A DNA stretch of 64,000 nucleotides from Gaeumannomyces sp. JS-464 (GCA_002197995.1 NGZR01000002.1:7378001-7442000); one strand, 5' to 3'; positions 23,189-36,509 are shown, counted from the stretch's first letter. The notes: generated from the letters alone by a model not told the origin. Translations and numbers: made by a program.

Positions 23189-26100
23189 TTACTTGGCCAT
23201 CACATCGACGTAGCGTCCGCTCTTGCGCGCCTTCTTGGCCCCGGGTTTCCTCGGGCCCGCGGCGCTGAGGAGGTCGTCGATGCTGCTGGCGTTGCTCATG
23301 CTGCTTGCCGGGCGCGGCGGGCCGATTGGCGGCTCGCTGTTGTTGGACACGGACCGCGCCATGGGGGGCGCCCCGGGCATGAGAGAAGAGTGCGACTGCG
23401 ACACCGCGGCCAGGTTAGGAATGGACGCCGAGGCCGTGAGGGGTCCACGGGGCGGCGCGCTCGCCCTGCCAGGTGGTGCACCAGCAGGACTGGCCGACCG
23501 CGGCGGCGGCGGCGGGGCCGATGGCGCAGCCGTGGCGTCGGCTCCTGCGGCCTTGTTGACCCAGCGCTTCAGTTCCGGGTCGAAATAGAAACTGTTCTGC
23601 TCGCCCAGCTTGGCGCGGATGGCCTTGGGCTGTTCGGTCGCCGAGTCCTTCTTGCCGCCGCCAAACCAGCCGCCAGAGAACCATCCCGACTTCTTCTTGG
23701 CCTGCTTCTCTTCCTCGGCACGTTTCGCTACAGAAATGTCAGCTTTTAGTCTACCATGATGCTGGAGGGTACATGATTGCAACTTACCATCTTCCTCAGC
23801 CGCCTTCCGGAACATCTCGGCGTTCTCCCTGTCGATCTCCTCCTTCGTTTTCCCGCCAGTCTTACTCGTAGACACAGAAGGGGGGACGTCGTCTGCGGGA
23901 CTATGCTTGGGTTCATCCTTAGGCTGGGACGTCTTGTCGTCCTGGGATGCCTCCGGGTCTGGCTCGTAGGTCGGTGGCTCGTAGCTGTATGGCTGGAAGC
24001 TAGGCGGCTCATAACCTCCGTTGGAAGAGGGAACTTCGGATTCAGGTTTGTCACTTGCGGAGACAGGCTCCTGCGAGCCCATAGACGGGGGCTCATAGCC
24101 ATACGAAGGCGGCTGGTAACCTTGGTACGCATCGGGCTCTGGCCCAGCGCTCGCGGGTTTCTCCGCCTGATTGTCGTGCGCGGCGGTGCCATAGGGCGAC
24201 CCGTTGGAGGAATAGTCAGGCGTGTACGGTTGGTAGCCGCCATACTGAGGTCCAACGGGCGGGGCTCCGGCAGATGGAGGCGTCGACTCCGTCGCGGGCC
24301 TGAGGGCATAGGAAGCCTCGCTGGATGACCCGAGACCCGGATCTGCGTAGCTCAAGGACGGGGACGACGCCGAATTCGGCTGGTAGGCCGGATTGTACGA
24401 AGGACGCTGGAACTCCGACGACCGCCTGGTCATCTCGGGCGACCCACGGCTGTACTCTCCAGACGACCGGCCGGCAGATGGTGGCCCTCTCGCCGGATAG
24501 CCCTGCTGAGGTTCGTACGGGTTTGTGGCTACGGGGGCCAGGGCGGCTCCAGGAGCGTAGCGGGACGCGGCCTTGGTGGCGGGAGGGGACATTAGACCCC
24601 CGGCGCCGGGGGGCGGGTAGCTAAGGGGGCCCTGAGCTGCTGCGCCACCAAACATCTCCATGCCCGTGGCGCCTGGCGGCGACGGAGGACGGCTGATGGT
24701 CGGACCTCCACCGGACACGCCAGCGAAGATTCCTCCACCGGCGGCAGAGCCATTCTCGCTGCCGTCTCCCTCGTCACCAGCAACGAACTTGTTGAAACGG
24801 TTCCAGACGGAGTCGGAAACCTTGCCAACGGTCGGCTTAGAGATCCACGAGCCGGACTGCTCCTTTGGAGCTTGCTTGAGGCGCTGAGCAAGGTTCTCCA
24901 CAGAGGCCTCAAGACCGGGGTGGTGGTACGGCGATCTCCTGGTCTGGGATGTAATAGCATGCGCCAGGGTCTCGCAGTACTGAAGAGCCTTGTCGCCATA
25001 TCCACTCTCTGCCAAGGTCATGGCGTGCTGCAGCTTGTACGAGGCTAGGTGAGGGCAGTTGACGTCCTTGGAGCCGCCTGCCAGCGCCAGCCCGTACTCG
25101 TAAACTTCACTGAGCAGCAGCGCTTCGGTCTCCTTGGCGAACTGGTCTGCCTGCCGCTTGTGGTCGGCACCAACGAGGACAAAGTGAGATTTCGGGTCAT
25201 CGAGGCCGCCAAAAACGCTTGCGGCGCGAGCGAAGATGTAGCAAATGTGTGCGGCTTCGGCCCTGCCGTAACCGGCGAGGAGGTTTCCCAGCGAAGTGAG
25301 AGCCTGTACGTCGTTGGTGCTCCTGTTGCTGAGAACGAGGCCCAGGGTCTCGCGCCACTTGTCGAGACCAGCCAACGCATCCGTCGACTGGCCGTGACTA
25401 GAGCCCGTACCCATCAGCTTGAGACCAGCCCGTGCGTGAACGGGCACCAGCTCGTCAACACACTCCTCGTGGTTTCCAGAGAGGACCTCGTACAGGACAG
25501 CCAAGGACTCGTTGTTGTGCCCAGGGTAGTTGACCTCCTTGCGCACAAATTCCTGCGAAACCTTTTTATACAAGTCTGAGGAGACCGTGTTCGCAATGAG
25601 GAGCGCGTGTCCCCAAAGCCGCTTGTCGGCCGCATCCCAGACAGCCTTCTCACGATCACCAATCCTGAGACTGCGTCGGATCCGCTCAACAACACCAGAA
25701 TCCACGCCGTCTGACGTCATCTGGGTCGTGGACGCGCCTTGCAAGCCAATCGTAGCCTGGTCGAGACCATATGTCGCCGGCTGCGTTGACAAAGGATCAA
25801 GTCCTGGGGAAAGAACGTCTCGAACGGCGCTCTCGACAGCGGTGGCTCCTTCAAGTGTTCCATCGTGCTCAATAAACACACGAAGAATCTTCCAGAGAAG
25901 AATCCTTTCCTCGGCGCGCTTGTCTTCGAGAGAGACTTGTTGTTGGAATGAGATATTCGGCAACTGTGCTTCTAGGGCCTCAATCCCTGCGCTCAGCCAA
26001 GAAATAGTTTCCTTCTTCTTAGATTTGCCCTTGAGGGGCCTGGAAACTTGGCCAGCTGTTCGTCGAGGGGATATATCTCTTTGACGTTCCTGATTTTGAC

Positions 26101-29100
26101 TTCACCTGGGCTACGCAATATCATTGGTAGGGTCTGGTTGATCCCGTACCTGGGAACGTCTTTCGGGAAGGACGTCACGATGGTGCCGCCAACACCCCAG
26201 CACATCAGAGGAGCACCCTTCCAACGTTGGAGGGGATCGTGCTCGCGCCCGTCTGTGGGCGGCACGAGGTTCAGGCTCTGCGAGAATCCCCTAGGCCGTG
26301 CGGCCGCGACGGGGGCGGTAACAGGAGCCATGCCTGGTAGAGAAGGATGCCCGGAAGTGGTCGATCTAGGCGAGACAAGATCATGAACCGAAGAAGGACG
26401 AGGAATTGGGTCTGACGACTTGATGCCGTTCTTTCCGTACAGGGCACCAGGTGACTGGGTGTGCGACCGAGGTGGAGGGACAAAGTCTGGGCCATGCGGG
26501 GAAAGAGTCTGCTGCGTCGCTTGGGGGATGTAGCTCGGCGTCCTCTTAGGTGGGGATAGTGTAGCTTGTTGGTGTGACATGGTGAGTGGCGGGGGTGTGC
26601 GCCCACGAGCTTGTGAGGCTTGCGGCGGGCCCTGCCCCGGAAGTGCTGTGGTGCCCTGTGAGGATGGGCGACTGCTGGAATGCATGCCGTTCTGTGATGG
26701 GGTCTCGTCGACCTCGCGCGTCGAGGCGAGGGAGGGGACCCGGTTCAGCTGTGGCTCATATATGCTAGACGCGCTACGCCTGGGCGGATGAGCTGCATCG
26801 TGGTTCGCGGACCTCCCCCTGTCGGAGGAAATCTCGAAGTGGGCCAATGGGCTGGATGTCCGGGGCTGATGGGGGAGAATCGGCGGCGCAACTACCACCT
26901 GTGCAGGGCATACGCAGAGCTTGGGGCGCGGCTGCCGGCAGGCGCTGGTGAGTATCTGTTTGAAGCCGGCATGGGGGCAGAGGCGGTAGCGCCTGGAGCG
27001 GGCCAGTATCTGCTGGTGGACGCCGAAGGAACAGGGGGCGCAGGTAAGTGTCCAGGGTCGGACTGGAGCGGGGCATATGGGTTGACGCGCTCAGGTGCGA
27101 CCAGGCCGCTTCCTGGCAGGGCAGACGCCGTAGGAGGGTGACCGTTTATCTGAGGACCAGGAGCAGGCGGTCCCTGAGCGGGTCCCGGGCCACGCCCTGG
27201 GAGATGGCCGACAGGAGGGGCACCAGCGGCATTAAACTGAGGCGACGGGACACTCTTGGGGCTTGAGCGGGATGCCGGCCTTGCGCGTGAGGACATAGGG
27301 AGATCGGCAAAGAAACCCTCGCCAGACCCAGCTCGCTGAGGCGGTTGTTTGGGCGGGGGAACAGCATGCTGTGCTGGGGCGCTAGGCACAGGAGGCGGCG
27401 GCATGCTGTCGGACCGCTGTGGCTGGGGTGGTCCAGCTATCGGTGGCGGCTGAGAAGTAGCCCTGGGTATTGGCTGAGCGCTCGCCCTCTTTTTGGGAGG
27501 CTTGAAGTCCATCGGAAGATCGTACGGTGAGGTGTAGCCGCCTTTGGACTGGTTCGCAAAACTGGCAGCCTTGTTGGCCTCTGGGCGCGGCGGTGGAGCG
27601 CCATAGCCCATCGGCGTTGGAACTGGGGGCGCGAAGGGGGTTGCTGCGGCCGGGGGCGCGGCTGTCGACTGTGCCAAAAAAGGGGCAGCGGCGGGCACGT
27701 ACTGACTGGAACCCGAGGGCTGTCGCGAGCGGTGGGGGTTATGTTTGCAGGCGTATACCTTCCGTTCACGGCGGGGGCCGGTGTTGTGGCCGCTGGGGCT
27801 GCAACCGAAGGCACGGCAACACTGGATTGCTGTGTCTCCTCGGTGTCCTCTAGCAAGCCATCGTCGTCGTCGCCGAGGAAGGCAGCCGGGTCCACCTCGT
27901 CAGTGGGCAACATGCCGTCATCGAGGAGAAAATCGGCGTCGTCGTCGTCTCCAAAAGCCGCAGCCCACTTGTCGGCGAGGTCGCCGCCACCAGCCTCATC
28001 TTTTTGCTCCGGTTTCATAGGTTCTACGTCCGCTTGGCTGACAGTTGCGTTTTCTGTGGCTTCCAATTCTTGGGCCGCTGGTGCTTCAGGAGTCTTGCTG
28101 GTCTCGGCTGGTTTGCTCCAGAAATCGTCCTCCTCCGCAGTCTCAAGCATGCCCTCCAGGGCCGTATCCGAGCGAGTCGGGGTGGTAGCGCTAACGGAAC
28201 CCATTACCTGCATGGTGGACTTGCGCTCAAGGCCTGGGTTTAAACAGGAGTCATCAGGTTTGGCGCCCCCAGACCCGCCAAGCTGGGAAAAGAAGTCGTC
28301 CTCTCCGGCTCCGGCATCAGCAAAGGGGCTCCCGAAAACTGGACCCGGTGCTTGCTCGCTACGAGCTGACTGCGGCTCCTGTTGGTGGGAAATAAGAGGC
28401 ACGCCCTCCTCGTAGCGCTCGTCCGACGCCTCAACCTCCGGAGCCGCAACTTCCCCTCCCACGTACTGCTGGGTACTCGCCGCGCCTGGTATTTCCTTCT
28501 CCCTCAGATTATCCCCCTCTTGTGAAAAATCGGTCGTATAGGGCGCCGCGGAGCGCACGGGGGAGACCTCACGGTCTAGCTCGGTCATGAGCTCTTCGGT
28601 TTGCGTGGTGGCTAGCTGGCGCCCAAGGCTTTGCTGTGACGGCTGTGGCATCGGCGGCACGACGGGGAATGAATTCGTTCGATCGGAAGGCGCCATAAAT
28701 TTGATGAAGGGATCGGTGTCGGTTCGGGGGAGGTTCCACTCGGCGTCGTCGCCCTCGGCGTCCCAGTTGATGCCCTGCGAGACGGTGCGGGCGAAGGAGT
28801 CCTTGGTCTTGTGCATCGACGTGTTGGCGGCGGCGCGCGGAGAGAATCCAGCGCCCATTTCAAGTGGCGCTGCATCCTCATTCGTGAACTCGGCGGCTGC
28901 GGTGGCCCTGAAGGATTCACTGGGCGTCTCTGCAGACACGCTGTTCGTTTGGGTCCCTTCCACGGGTGGAGCCTCGAGGGCGTCAGCCGTCACGCTGTCA
29001 TCTTGTCGAGGCTGACTTGCGCCATCGGCGTCGGCTTTGGCGCTGAAAGGTTCTTCTGAGATGCGGGTTGGAGCGGCATCAGGCATAAAAGCCGGGTGCC

Positions 29101-29128
29101 ACGTAGAGTTTGCCTCCTCTTGCGGCAT
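23189..29128 (-). CDS. SEC16: COPII coat assembly protein Sec16
   Basis: Scaffold that organises ER exit sites and COPII vesicle budding. About 1,950 residues from the ATG at 29,126-29,128. Order: long acidic N-terminus (DDDDADFLLDDG); Pro-rich linker; RTSSPLAHFEIS; central conserved domain (MCWGVGGTIVTSFPKDVPRY, then VKEIYPLDEQLAKFPGPLKGK); helical ACE1 region (WGHALLIANTVSSDLYKKV, NEECVDELVP-like stretch); Tyr/Pro-rich linker with YEPPSF-type repeats; C-terminal Sec23-binding region (AKKKSGWFSGGWFGGGKK, LGEQNSFYFDPELKRWVNKAAG). An intron at 23,728-23,787 (GTAAGT donor, CTGTAG acceptor) is 60 nt, in frame and stop-free. Frame breaks lie near 27,722 (a C lost from CCCC), 26,890 and 26,030 (CCCC for CCCCC). 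Divergent from NEO1. Confidence 0.92.
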
Positions 29129-30517
29129 CGCGATGCCGAGTCACCACTGCAGCACGCTCTAGTTGGGGCAGTGAGGTGTGGCCACGCTGGAGCAAGATTG
29201 AAACGCAGCCGGAAAAGTGAAGAGAAGAAGAGGGAGAAAAGGGGTCTAGAACAAAAACTGGAGATAATTAAATGTTAGCGGGTGCTTGCCGAAATGGTGA
29301 TCGGGTGGCATCATGGACGGGATCCAGTTGGGGACAGCAATCATCCACCATCTGGAACCAGCGCGTCGGGGATGGGTACACGCGCCAATCGGAGACTCAC
29401 ATGTACAGCAGAGAAGCTTAGAGACCGAGGGATGATTAAAGGCGCAAGTGCATCATAGTCAAAGGACACAGGGGGTCTGTAAGTACCTAATGTACAACAG
29501 TTGGTTCAAAACGCTTGCAAAGACGAATTGAACTTGACGGGCCGTAGGGCGAGGATTGAGAGGCCTTTAGCACATGGAACAGCTTCCGGATCGTGGCGTT
29601 GTCGCTGTCATTGGAAAAGAAAAGCTGGCCTCACCTGCTATTGGCTGCTGCCAGTCAAACGCAGCAGGGGTAGTAGCTGCTGATGCTGGGGTACTCTCGG
29701 TAGCGCCGGGCGCCACGCCGGCGGGGTGAAATCGCGGTAGCTCGTTAACAAAAAGAACATTGCGCACTCTCTGAGCTCGCACCTGGCCGGCACCGTCGGG
29801 GAGGACCCGCCCTGCCGTCTCGAATCGCGTCTCCTTGTCTTTGGAACGGAAGGCATGTGCGAGCGAGCGTGCTCTGTTGTCCGCACCTGACCACAAAGGG
29901 CTGCGGCGGCCAGGCTGAACTGTGGCCTTGAAGTGCAGGCTCAAGTTCCAGGTTGACGGATTGCGGCTTGTCCATTGTGCGTGCAGCCTGTGCTATTTCT
30001 GGGAGGCGCCGCGCCGCGTGGCCTCCAAGAGTTGAGAGTTGAGGCCACGAGACATTGCGCCGTTGGAGAAGATCGATGTTGACAAGAAGCTCAAGTCCAT
30101 GCATTGCACCAGCCTGCGCTGCTTTTGCCCTCTAACAGCCTAATCGAACCCCTTTTTGTTTCTTGTTTCTTGTTGTTTTGCGGCCTACCTAGACATTGCC
30201 GTGTTGGTATCAACTCGATATTGAGAGGATCCCTCCGCCTGCAGCCTTCCATCCTGGCTGGGTCGTCATAGCCGGCCCGTCCGCCCCAGTCGAAGTCCCC
30301 AAACTCCACATGCACGCATTCTCCAACCCGCGCCCGCCCTCTGCAAGCCCTGTCACGCGCCAAACAATGATCGCATAGATCAGCTGCAAGCTTGCTGGCC
30401 AGACACCCTCCCCGACCGACCACACGCTAGCGGAAAACCTAAACCCGAAACCCACGACGGCCGGGAGAGGCCACGCAAATAAAGCACAGCACCAGCATCC
30501 AAACGCCCAGAACCTCG
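29129..30517. promoter_or_regulatory. Divergent SEC16 / NEO1 intergenic region
   Basis: About 1.4 kb between divergent start codons. Apart from the tentative small frame above I see no gene. It should hold both promoters. Confidence 0.45.
29487..29975 (-). CDS. Possible small hypothetical protein
   Basis: Tentative. From the ATG at 29,973-29,975 (MDKPQSVNLE) an open stretch runs through LHFKATVQPGRRSPLW, VRNVLFVNELPRFHP and QQPIAGEASFSF. A one-base shift in a TTTTCTTTTCC run near 29,612 then gives SNDSDNATIRKLFHVLKA and a stop at 29,487-29,489. A shift near 29,945 is also needed. The pieces look protein-like but match no family I know. It could equally be chance reading in the 5' flank of SEC16. 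Confidence 0.25.
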
Positions 30518-33500
30518 ATGCGGGATGCCTCCTCCGCCCGCCTCGTACCACCCAGCGAAGCCGCCCGACTCCCGGCCGACGACTCTGATTCCGACCTCGA
30601 GATCGACCTGCAGGAGCTCGATCCCCAGACCACGTCGCCCCGACCCCACGCGAGCCCGCCCCTGCGCCACGGAACGACCAGCGGGCCGCGAGGATACCGC
30701 TGCGCAACCTCCGCATGGGGAGCCTGCGCCGGCCCCGACCGACCCAGAAGCTATGGCGAGCTGGGCCACAGCAGAGACGGAAGTGCCGATGCCTCGGCCT
30801 CCCTGCTGACCCCCGGCGAACGCGGCGGGGGCGGCCGGGCCTCGTCGCGGTTCGAGGATGACGCCGACAGGTCGGCCGTCGACGACGATGCGCCCCTCCT
30901 GCCCGAGAACGGGAGCGACCGTCGCCGAGGCTCGGCTCACAGACGGCTTCAGAGCCTCGCGGGTGGCCTACGCCTGCCGAGCTTCATGTCCAGGTCGGGG
31001 GGCCCCGACCAGGAAGAGGTGGAGCGCCTGGCTGAGGACGACCAGGCCGTGCAGGAGGACACGACCCGTCGGGATCCCGACTCGTTGCCGTTGGCTCGTC
31101 GCAGGCCACACGCTTTCCGCCAAACATCATCTCCAACGCCAAGTACACGGCCTGGTCCTTCCTGCCCGTGACGCTCTACAACGAGTTCTCCTTCTTCTTC
31201 AACATGTACTTCCTGCTCGTCGCCCTCTCCCAGGCCATCCCCGCGCTGAGGATAGGCTACATTTCGACCTATATCGCACCCTTGGCTTTTGTGCTCATGA
31301 TTACTGGGGAAGGAGGCCCACGACGACATCGGCCGGCGACGCAGAGACAACGAGGCCAACTCGGAGCCGTACAGTGTCGTCCAGTTTGACGAGCCTGGGG
31401 CGTCGCCCTCGCACCTGAGGACCCGGAGGAGGCTGATGTCCGCCGCATCCCGCAGGGCGGCGGGCCCGCGCCAGGCCCGCGTGGACAGGCTGTCTGATAT
31501 ACAGGAAGAGGAGGAGCAGGTCGAAGGCGAAGGCGCCCACAGGGGACCGGCTTCCGAGATCAGGGAGGTGACTAAGCCGTCCAGGGATCTGCGAGTGGGT
31601 GACGTGCTGATATTAACCAAGGGCCAAAGAGTCCCGGCGGATGTGGTCATCCTGAAGTGCATGTCATCGGAGCCCACGGCCCCTGAGCCGGCACCAAAGA
31701 AGGCTGCTGAGCCCGAACTGCTATCGCTCGATGAGGGCTCTGGTGAAGGGAGCTCAGCCAGCGCAAAGGCCGAGGCCGAGTCTGAAGAGGAGGCCGCACA
31801 AGGTGGATCCGGCGGCGAAACTTTCATAAGGACAGACCAGCTTGACGGTGAGACGGACTGGAAGCTACGGATTGCGTCCCCGCTGTCGCAGAACTTGCCA
31901 ACCTCGGAGCTTGTCCGGCTGAGGGTGACGGGTGGGAAGCCGGACAGGAAGGTCAACGACTTTGTGGGGACGCTCGAGCTGCTCCCCACCAGGCAGGACG
32001 CCATGAACCACAACGCCGCCCTGCCTGGTGACGACTTGGTCAATGCCGCCCCCCTGAGCATCGATAATACTGCTTGGGCAAACACGGTGATCGCATCAAG
32101 CGCCACCACCCTGGCCGTTATCGTTTATACCGGACCCCAGACCCGATCCGCCCTCTCGACCTCCCCTTCCAGGTCGAAGACGGGCCTGCTGGAGTACGAG
32201 ATCAACTCGCTGACTAAGATACTCTGTGCGCTGACCCTCGCGCTTTCCATCATCCTCGTCGCTCTGGAGGGCTTCGGTAATACAGAGAAGAACGTGTGGT
32301 ACGTCAAGATCATGCGCTTTTTGGTTCTCTTCTCCACGATCGTGCCCATCAGCCTGCGGGTCAACCTGGATATGGGCAAGAGCGTCTATTCTTGGTTCAT
32401 CCAGCGGGATCCGGGCATGCCAGGTGCCGTGGTCCGGACGAGCACCATCCCCGAAGACCTGGGGCGGATCGAGTACCTCCTCAGCGACAAGACGGGCACC
32501 CTCACGCAGAACGAGATGGAGATGAAGAAGATACACGTCGGCACGGTCTCGTATGCCAACGAGGCCATGGACGAGGTGACTGCGTACATCAAGCAGGGCT
32601 TCAACGTGGCCAACTCGTCACTCGTCACCCCGTCAACTACATTCTCGACGGCTGCTGCCAGCGGCACCACGCGCACTCGCCGCGAGATTGGCGCCCGTGT
32701 GCGGGACGTCGTGCTCGCGCTGGCCCTCTGCCACAACGTGACGCCCACGACCGACGAGGAGGACGGCAAGACAGTCACGTCCTACCAGGCCTCGTCTCCC
32801 GACGAGATCGCCATCGTGCGCTGGACCGAGGAGGTTGGTCTCCGGCTGACGTACCGCGACCGCAAGACCATGATACTGAGCTCGTCCGATTCGGGCAAAA
32901 CTGTCGTGCAAGTGCGCGTGCTCGACATCTTCCCGTTCACATCCGAGGGGAAGAGGATGGGCGTGATTGTGCAGTTCCACGAGCGGCCCGGGACGGCCTC
33001 CCTGAAGTCGGGAGCGGCGAGGTTTGGTTCTACCAGAAGGGGGCGGACACGGTCATGACCTCCATCGTGGCGGCCAACGACTGGCTCGACGAGGAGACGG
33101 CCAACATGGCGCGCGAGGGCCTCCGGACGCTGGTGGTGGGCCGCAAGCGGCTCTCGTCGGAGCAGTACCGCGAGTTCTCGGCCCGGTTCCAGGAGGCGTC
33201 GCTGGCCATCAACGGGCGCGACGCGGGCATGCGGCAGGTGGTGTCGCAGCACCTCGAGTGCGACCTGGAGCTGCTCGGCGTGACGGGCGTCGAGGACAAG
33301 CTGCAGCGCGACGTCAAGCCGTCGCTGGAGCTGCTGCGCAACGCGGGCATCAAGATCTGGATGCTGACGGGCGACAAGGTCGAGACGGCGCGCTGTGTGG
33401 CCGTCAGCTCCAAGCTCGTGGCGCGCGGCCAGTACATCCACACGGTCGCCAAGCTCCAGCGGTCCGACGCGGCGCAGGAGCACCTCGACTTCCTGCGGGG

Positions 33501-34568
33501 CAAGACGGACGCGTGCCTGCTCATCGACGGCGAGAGCCTGGCGCTGCTGCTGGTACCAAGCACCGGCTCGACTTCGTGTCGGTGGCCGTGGCGCTGCCGA
33601 CGGTGGTGGCGTGCCGCTGCTCGCCGACGCAAAAGGCCGAGGTGGCGCGGCTGATCAAGGAGTTCACGCGCAAGCGCGTGTGCTGCATCGGTGACGGCGG
33701 CAACGACGTCTCGATGATCCAGGCGGCCGACGTGGGCGTGGGCATCGTGGGCAAGGAGGGCAGGCAGGCCAGCCTGGCGGCCGACTTCTCCATCGAGCAG
33801 TTCCACCACCTCACCAAGCTGCTCGTGTGGCACGGGCGCAACAGCTACAAGCGCAGCGCCAAGCTGGCCCAGTTCGTCATCCACCGCGGCCTCATCATCG
33901 CCGTGTGCCAGACCATGTACAGCATCGCCATCAAGTTTGAGCCCGAGGGCCTGTACAAGGACTGGCTGCTGGTCGGGTACGCGACCTGCTACACCATGAT
34001 GCCCGTGCTCTCGCTCGTGCTCGACAAGGACGTGGACGAGAACCTGGCCAACCTGTACCCGGAGCTGTACAAGGAGCTCACGTCGGGCCGGTCGCTGTCG
34101 TACCGCACCTTCTTCGTCTGGGTCTTCGTGTCGGTCTACCAGGGCGGCATCATCCAGGGCCTGTCCCAGATCCTGACGGGCAACAAGATGGACGCCAAGA
34201 TGGTGGCCGTCAGCTTCACCGTCCTCGTCCTCAACGAGCTCATCATGGTCGCCATCGAGATCACGACCTGGCACGTCGTCATGATCGTCTCCATCGTCGG
34301 CACCTTCCTCATCTACATTGCGTCGCTGCCGTTCCTTGGGGATTACTTTGACCTCGAGTTTATTCTCTCTTGGTGAGTTTGTTCCCTTCAGATGATCTAA
34401 TTTTTTTTATTTTAACTCCGATAGACTTACTGACATCCGTGTTTTACTTTCAGGGGTTTCCTTTGGCGCGTCCTCGCCATCGGCGGTATCTCGCTGATCC
34501 CGCCGTACGTGGGCAAGGTGATCCGGCGGGCGCTGAAGCCGCCGTCGTATAGAAAGGTACAGGGTTAG
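30518..34568 (+). CDS. NEO1: P4-type phospholipid-transporting ATPase, Neo1/ATP9 class
   Basis: Flippase that moves aminophospholipids to the cytosolic leaflet of Golgi/endosome membranes. Visible: acidic N-terminus; NAKYTAWSFLPVTLYNEFSFFFNMYF at the first helices; A-domain DQLDGETDWK; phosphorylation motif SDKTGTLTQNEMEMKK (Asp); WFYQKGADTVM; MLTGDK; GDGGNDVSMIQAADVGVGI; then the last six helices. Absence of a long C-terminal tail and the compact form point to the Neo1 class rather than Drs2/Dnf. The terminal intron is 34,373-34,453 (GTGAGT/TTTCAG), joining SW to GFLWRVLAIGGISLIPPYVGK. Start at the ATG 30,518 (MRDASSARL). Frame breaks lie near 30,700-30,740 (probably two), 31,110, 31,310, 33,018 and 33,556. 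All catalytic motifs are preserved, so the gene is probably intact in the organism. Confidence 0.92.
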
Positions 34569-35005
34569 ACGGGTTTAAGGGGTGGTTTTGTGTGGTATTT
34601 CCTTTGTTGAACAAGCGCGCTGTGCTGTCTAGCCTTGTTTGTGTCTTGTCATCCGCATCAGTATGGCGTTTTTCTTTTTTCTTTTCTTTTTTTACACCTG
34701 TATTTCTCATTTTCTTCCTCTCGGTATTGTATAAATACCCTTCGGGGCATTGACGTGTGCGACCGGGATTAAGAGCGTTGGTTCTCAAGAGATTGGGTAT
34801 CGAGTTCTATAACGTGTCCTGAGTCAATGAAAGGAGTTTTCTTTGTATGAGAGCAGGTGCGCTTCCGGGTGGGTGGTGGTGCTGATGGTTTAAACATTGG
34901 ATTTCCTTGCTTGACGAACGAAAAAGCTGACTGATCTATGGATATCTTCGATTTTTGACGTGGTTGGGTATACACTTATATACAGAGGATCTCTCATCCG
35001 CTCTC
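34569..35005. other. Intergenic between convergent genes
   Basis: AT-rich 3' flanks with T-rich runs near 34,675-34,695; no coding signal. Confidence 0.55.
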
Positions 35006-36509
35006 CTATAGCTTCAAGACGAGCCAGTTGCCAAGCTTGTCGGCATTTTTCTTTTTCAGATCACCCAGCACGCCGCCAACAGGGCCCTGCAGCTCCAGCT
35101 TGTCCCTCCAAACCTTCTCGCCCGCGAACTTCTTGATGAACCCGTCCGGGCCGGACACAAAGACCAGATCCTTGCCAGCACCAGCAGACGTGGGCTGGCA
35201 GCGACAGACACCGCCCTCGTCGGCAGGCGGATCGGTCGCCGTGCGCTGCAGCAGTGTCTCGGAGTGGTAAGGGCACGCACTGTCCGCCGGCGGTGTGGCA
35301 GTAGCAGCAGCAGCAGAAACAGCACCCTTTGGAGGGAGCACAGCGGCCTTGACGAGCTTCTCGTCGATGAATTTCTTTTCCTCGTCCACAAACGTCTTCA
35401 GGCTGAGGCGGTCGCCGTGGCGCCTGGCCATGTCGTCCAGCTGACGCGCGACGGGCGACGACGGCGCCAGGTTCCCGCGCTCGCGGCTCGCCCACAGGAT
35501 CGAGACGGCGGGTTTCGTATCGGTGCTGCTGCTGCTGCTGCTGCTGCCGTCCCCGTCGTCAAGCAGCGCGTGCGCGACCTGCAGCGCCGGCGAGATGCCC
35601 GTGCCGCCGGCCAGGAACACCACCCGCCTCCCCTTGCCCGCCGCCGATAGCTCCAAGCCGCCTCTTGACGTCGAGGCCTAGGTGCGGCCCGCGCAGCTCG
35701 ACGACGGACCCCAGCCTCAGGCGGGCGAGGTAGCTGGACACCTCACCGCCGCCGACGGCGCGGACCAGCAGGCGCAGGTCGCCGCTGCGGCGGCTCGCCT
35801 CCCAGGGGTCCTCCTCCTCCTCCTCCCCCCCCCGCCCCCAACGCGACGCGCGGCGGCGCGGCAGCGGCAGCGGCGTGTACTCGCGCACGATCTGCAGCTG
35901 CGGCTGCTTGACCTCGACGGCCCACAGGCATGGGCCCAGGCGCGCGCGTACACGGCCTGGAGTGCTCGCGCGCGTCCCAGTCAGCCAGCGCCAGGGAGAC
36001 CAGTCGGACAGCCAGTCGAGGCGCTTGGCGTGGAAGCGGCTGGCGGCCGACGACCGCGCGCCCAGCGTGCGGTGGCGCGGCCGGAGCCTCAGCACGAAGG
36101 TGTCGGCCGTCACGGCCTCGCGCGAAACGATGGTGAAGGGCACAAACGTCGCCGCGTTGAGCTCCCGGCCCGTGAGGAGGTACTGGGCCAGCGGCAGGTC
36201 GCCGCTGCGCGATTGGGCCCACGTGTAGAAGCCCCAGAGCGTGCCGCTGACGGCGACGGCGACCAGGGTGTTGCGCAGCCAGGCGGGCGGGAACGACTTT
36301 TCCTCAGCGGATGGTGGAGCCTCCCCTCCTGGCCCTGCTGGTGGTGGTTGTGCGGCGGATGTGGGCTTAAGCCCCTGAGACAAGAGGTGTGATGTGGAAG
36401 ACAGCGCTCGGGTCCTGTGAGGGAGACATGACGGATTGATGAATGAGAAGGCTATCTTTCGTGTGATGCCCCCTCCCAACCGCAGTCTTGAGACCATATT
36501 TCGACTCAT
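35006..36509 (-). CDS. CYC2: Cyc2-like mitochondrial FAD oxidoreductase
   Basis: Flavoprotein of the ferredoxin-reductase type. In yeast, Cyc2 is a mitochondrial inner-membrane protein facing the intermembrane space that supports haem attachment to cytochrome c. The N-terminus (MSRNMVSRLRLGG, then RTRALSSTSHLLSQG) is basic and Ser-rich like a presequence, followed by a membrane helix (NTLVAVAVSGTLWGFYTW). The FAD-binding motif REYTPLP and the nucleotide-binding motif VVFLAGGTGISPALQVA are clear, and the C-terminus is DKLELQGPVGGVLG. Ser and Ala repeat tracts (CTG/CAG repeats near 35,525 and 35,305) interrupt the NAD domain. A frame break near 35,655 separates the two halves, and the stretch 35,940-36,000 probably holds two more. 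Tandem with AIM32 upstream. Confidence 0.78.

Noticed and set aside
33030..34274. 414-codon minus-strand open frame inside NEO1
   Set aside because: Antisense shadow of GC3-rich coding sequence; His/Leu/Asp-rich translation with no family, and the plus strand has all P-type ATPase motifs.
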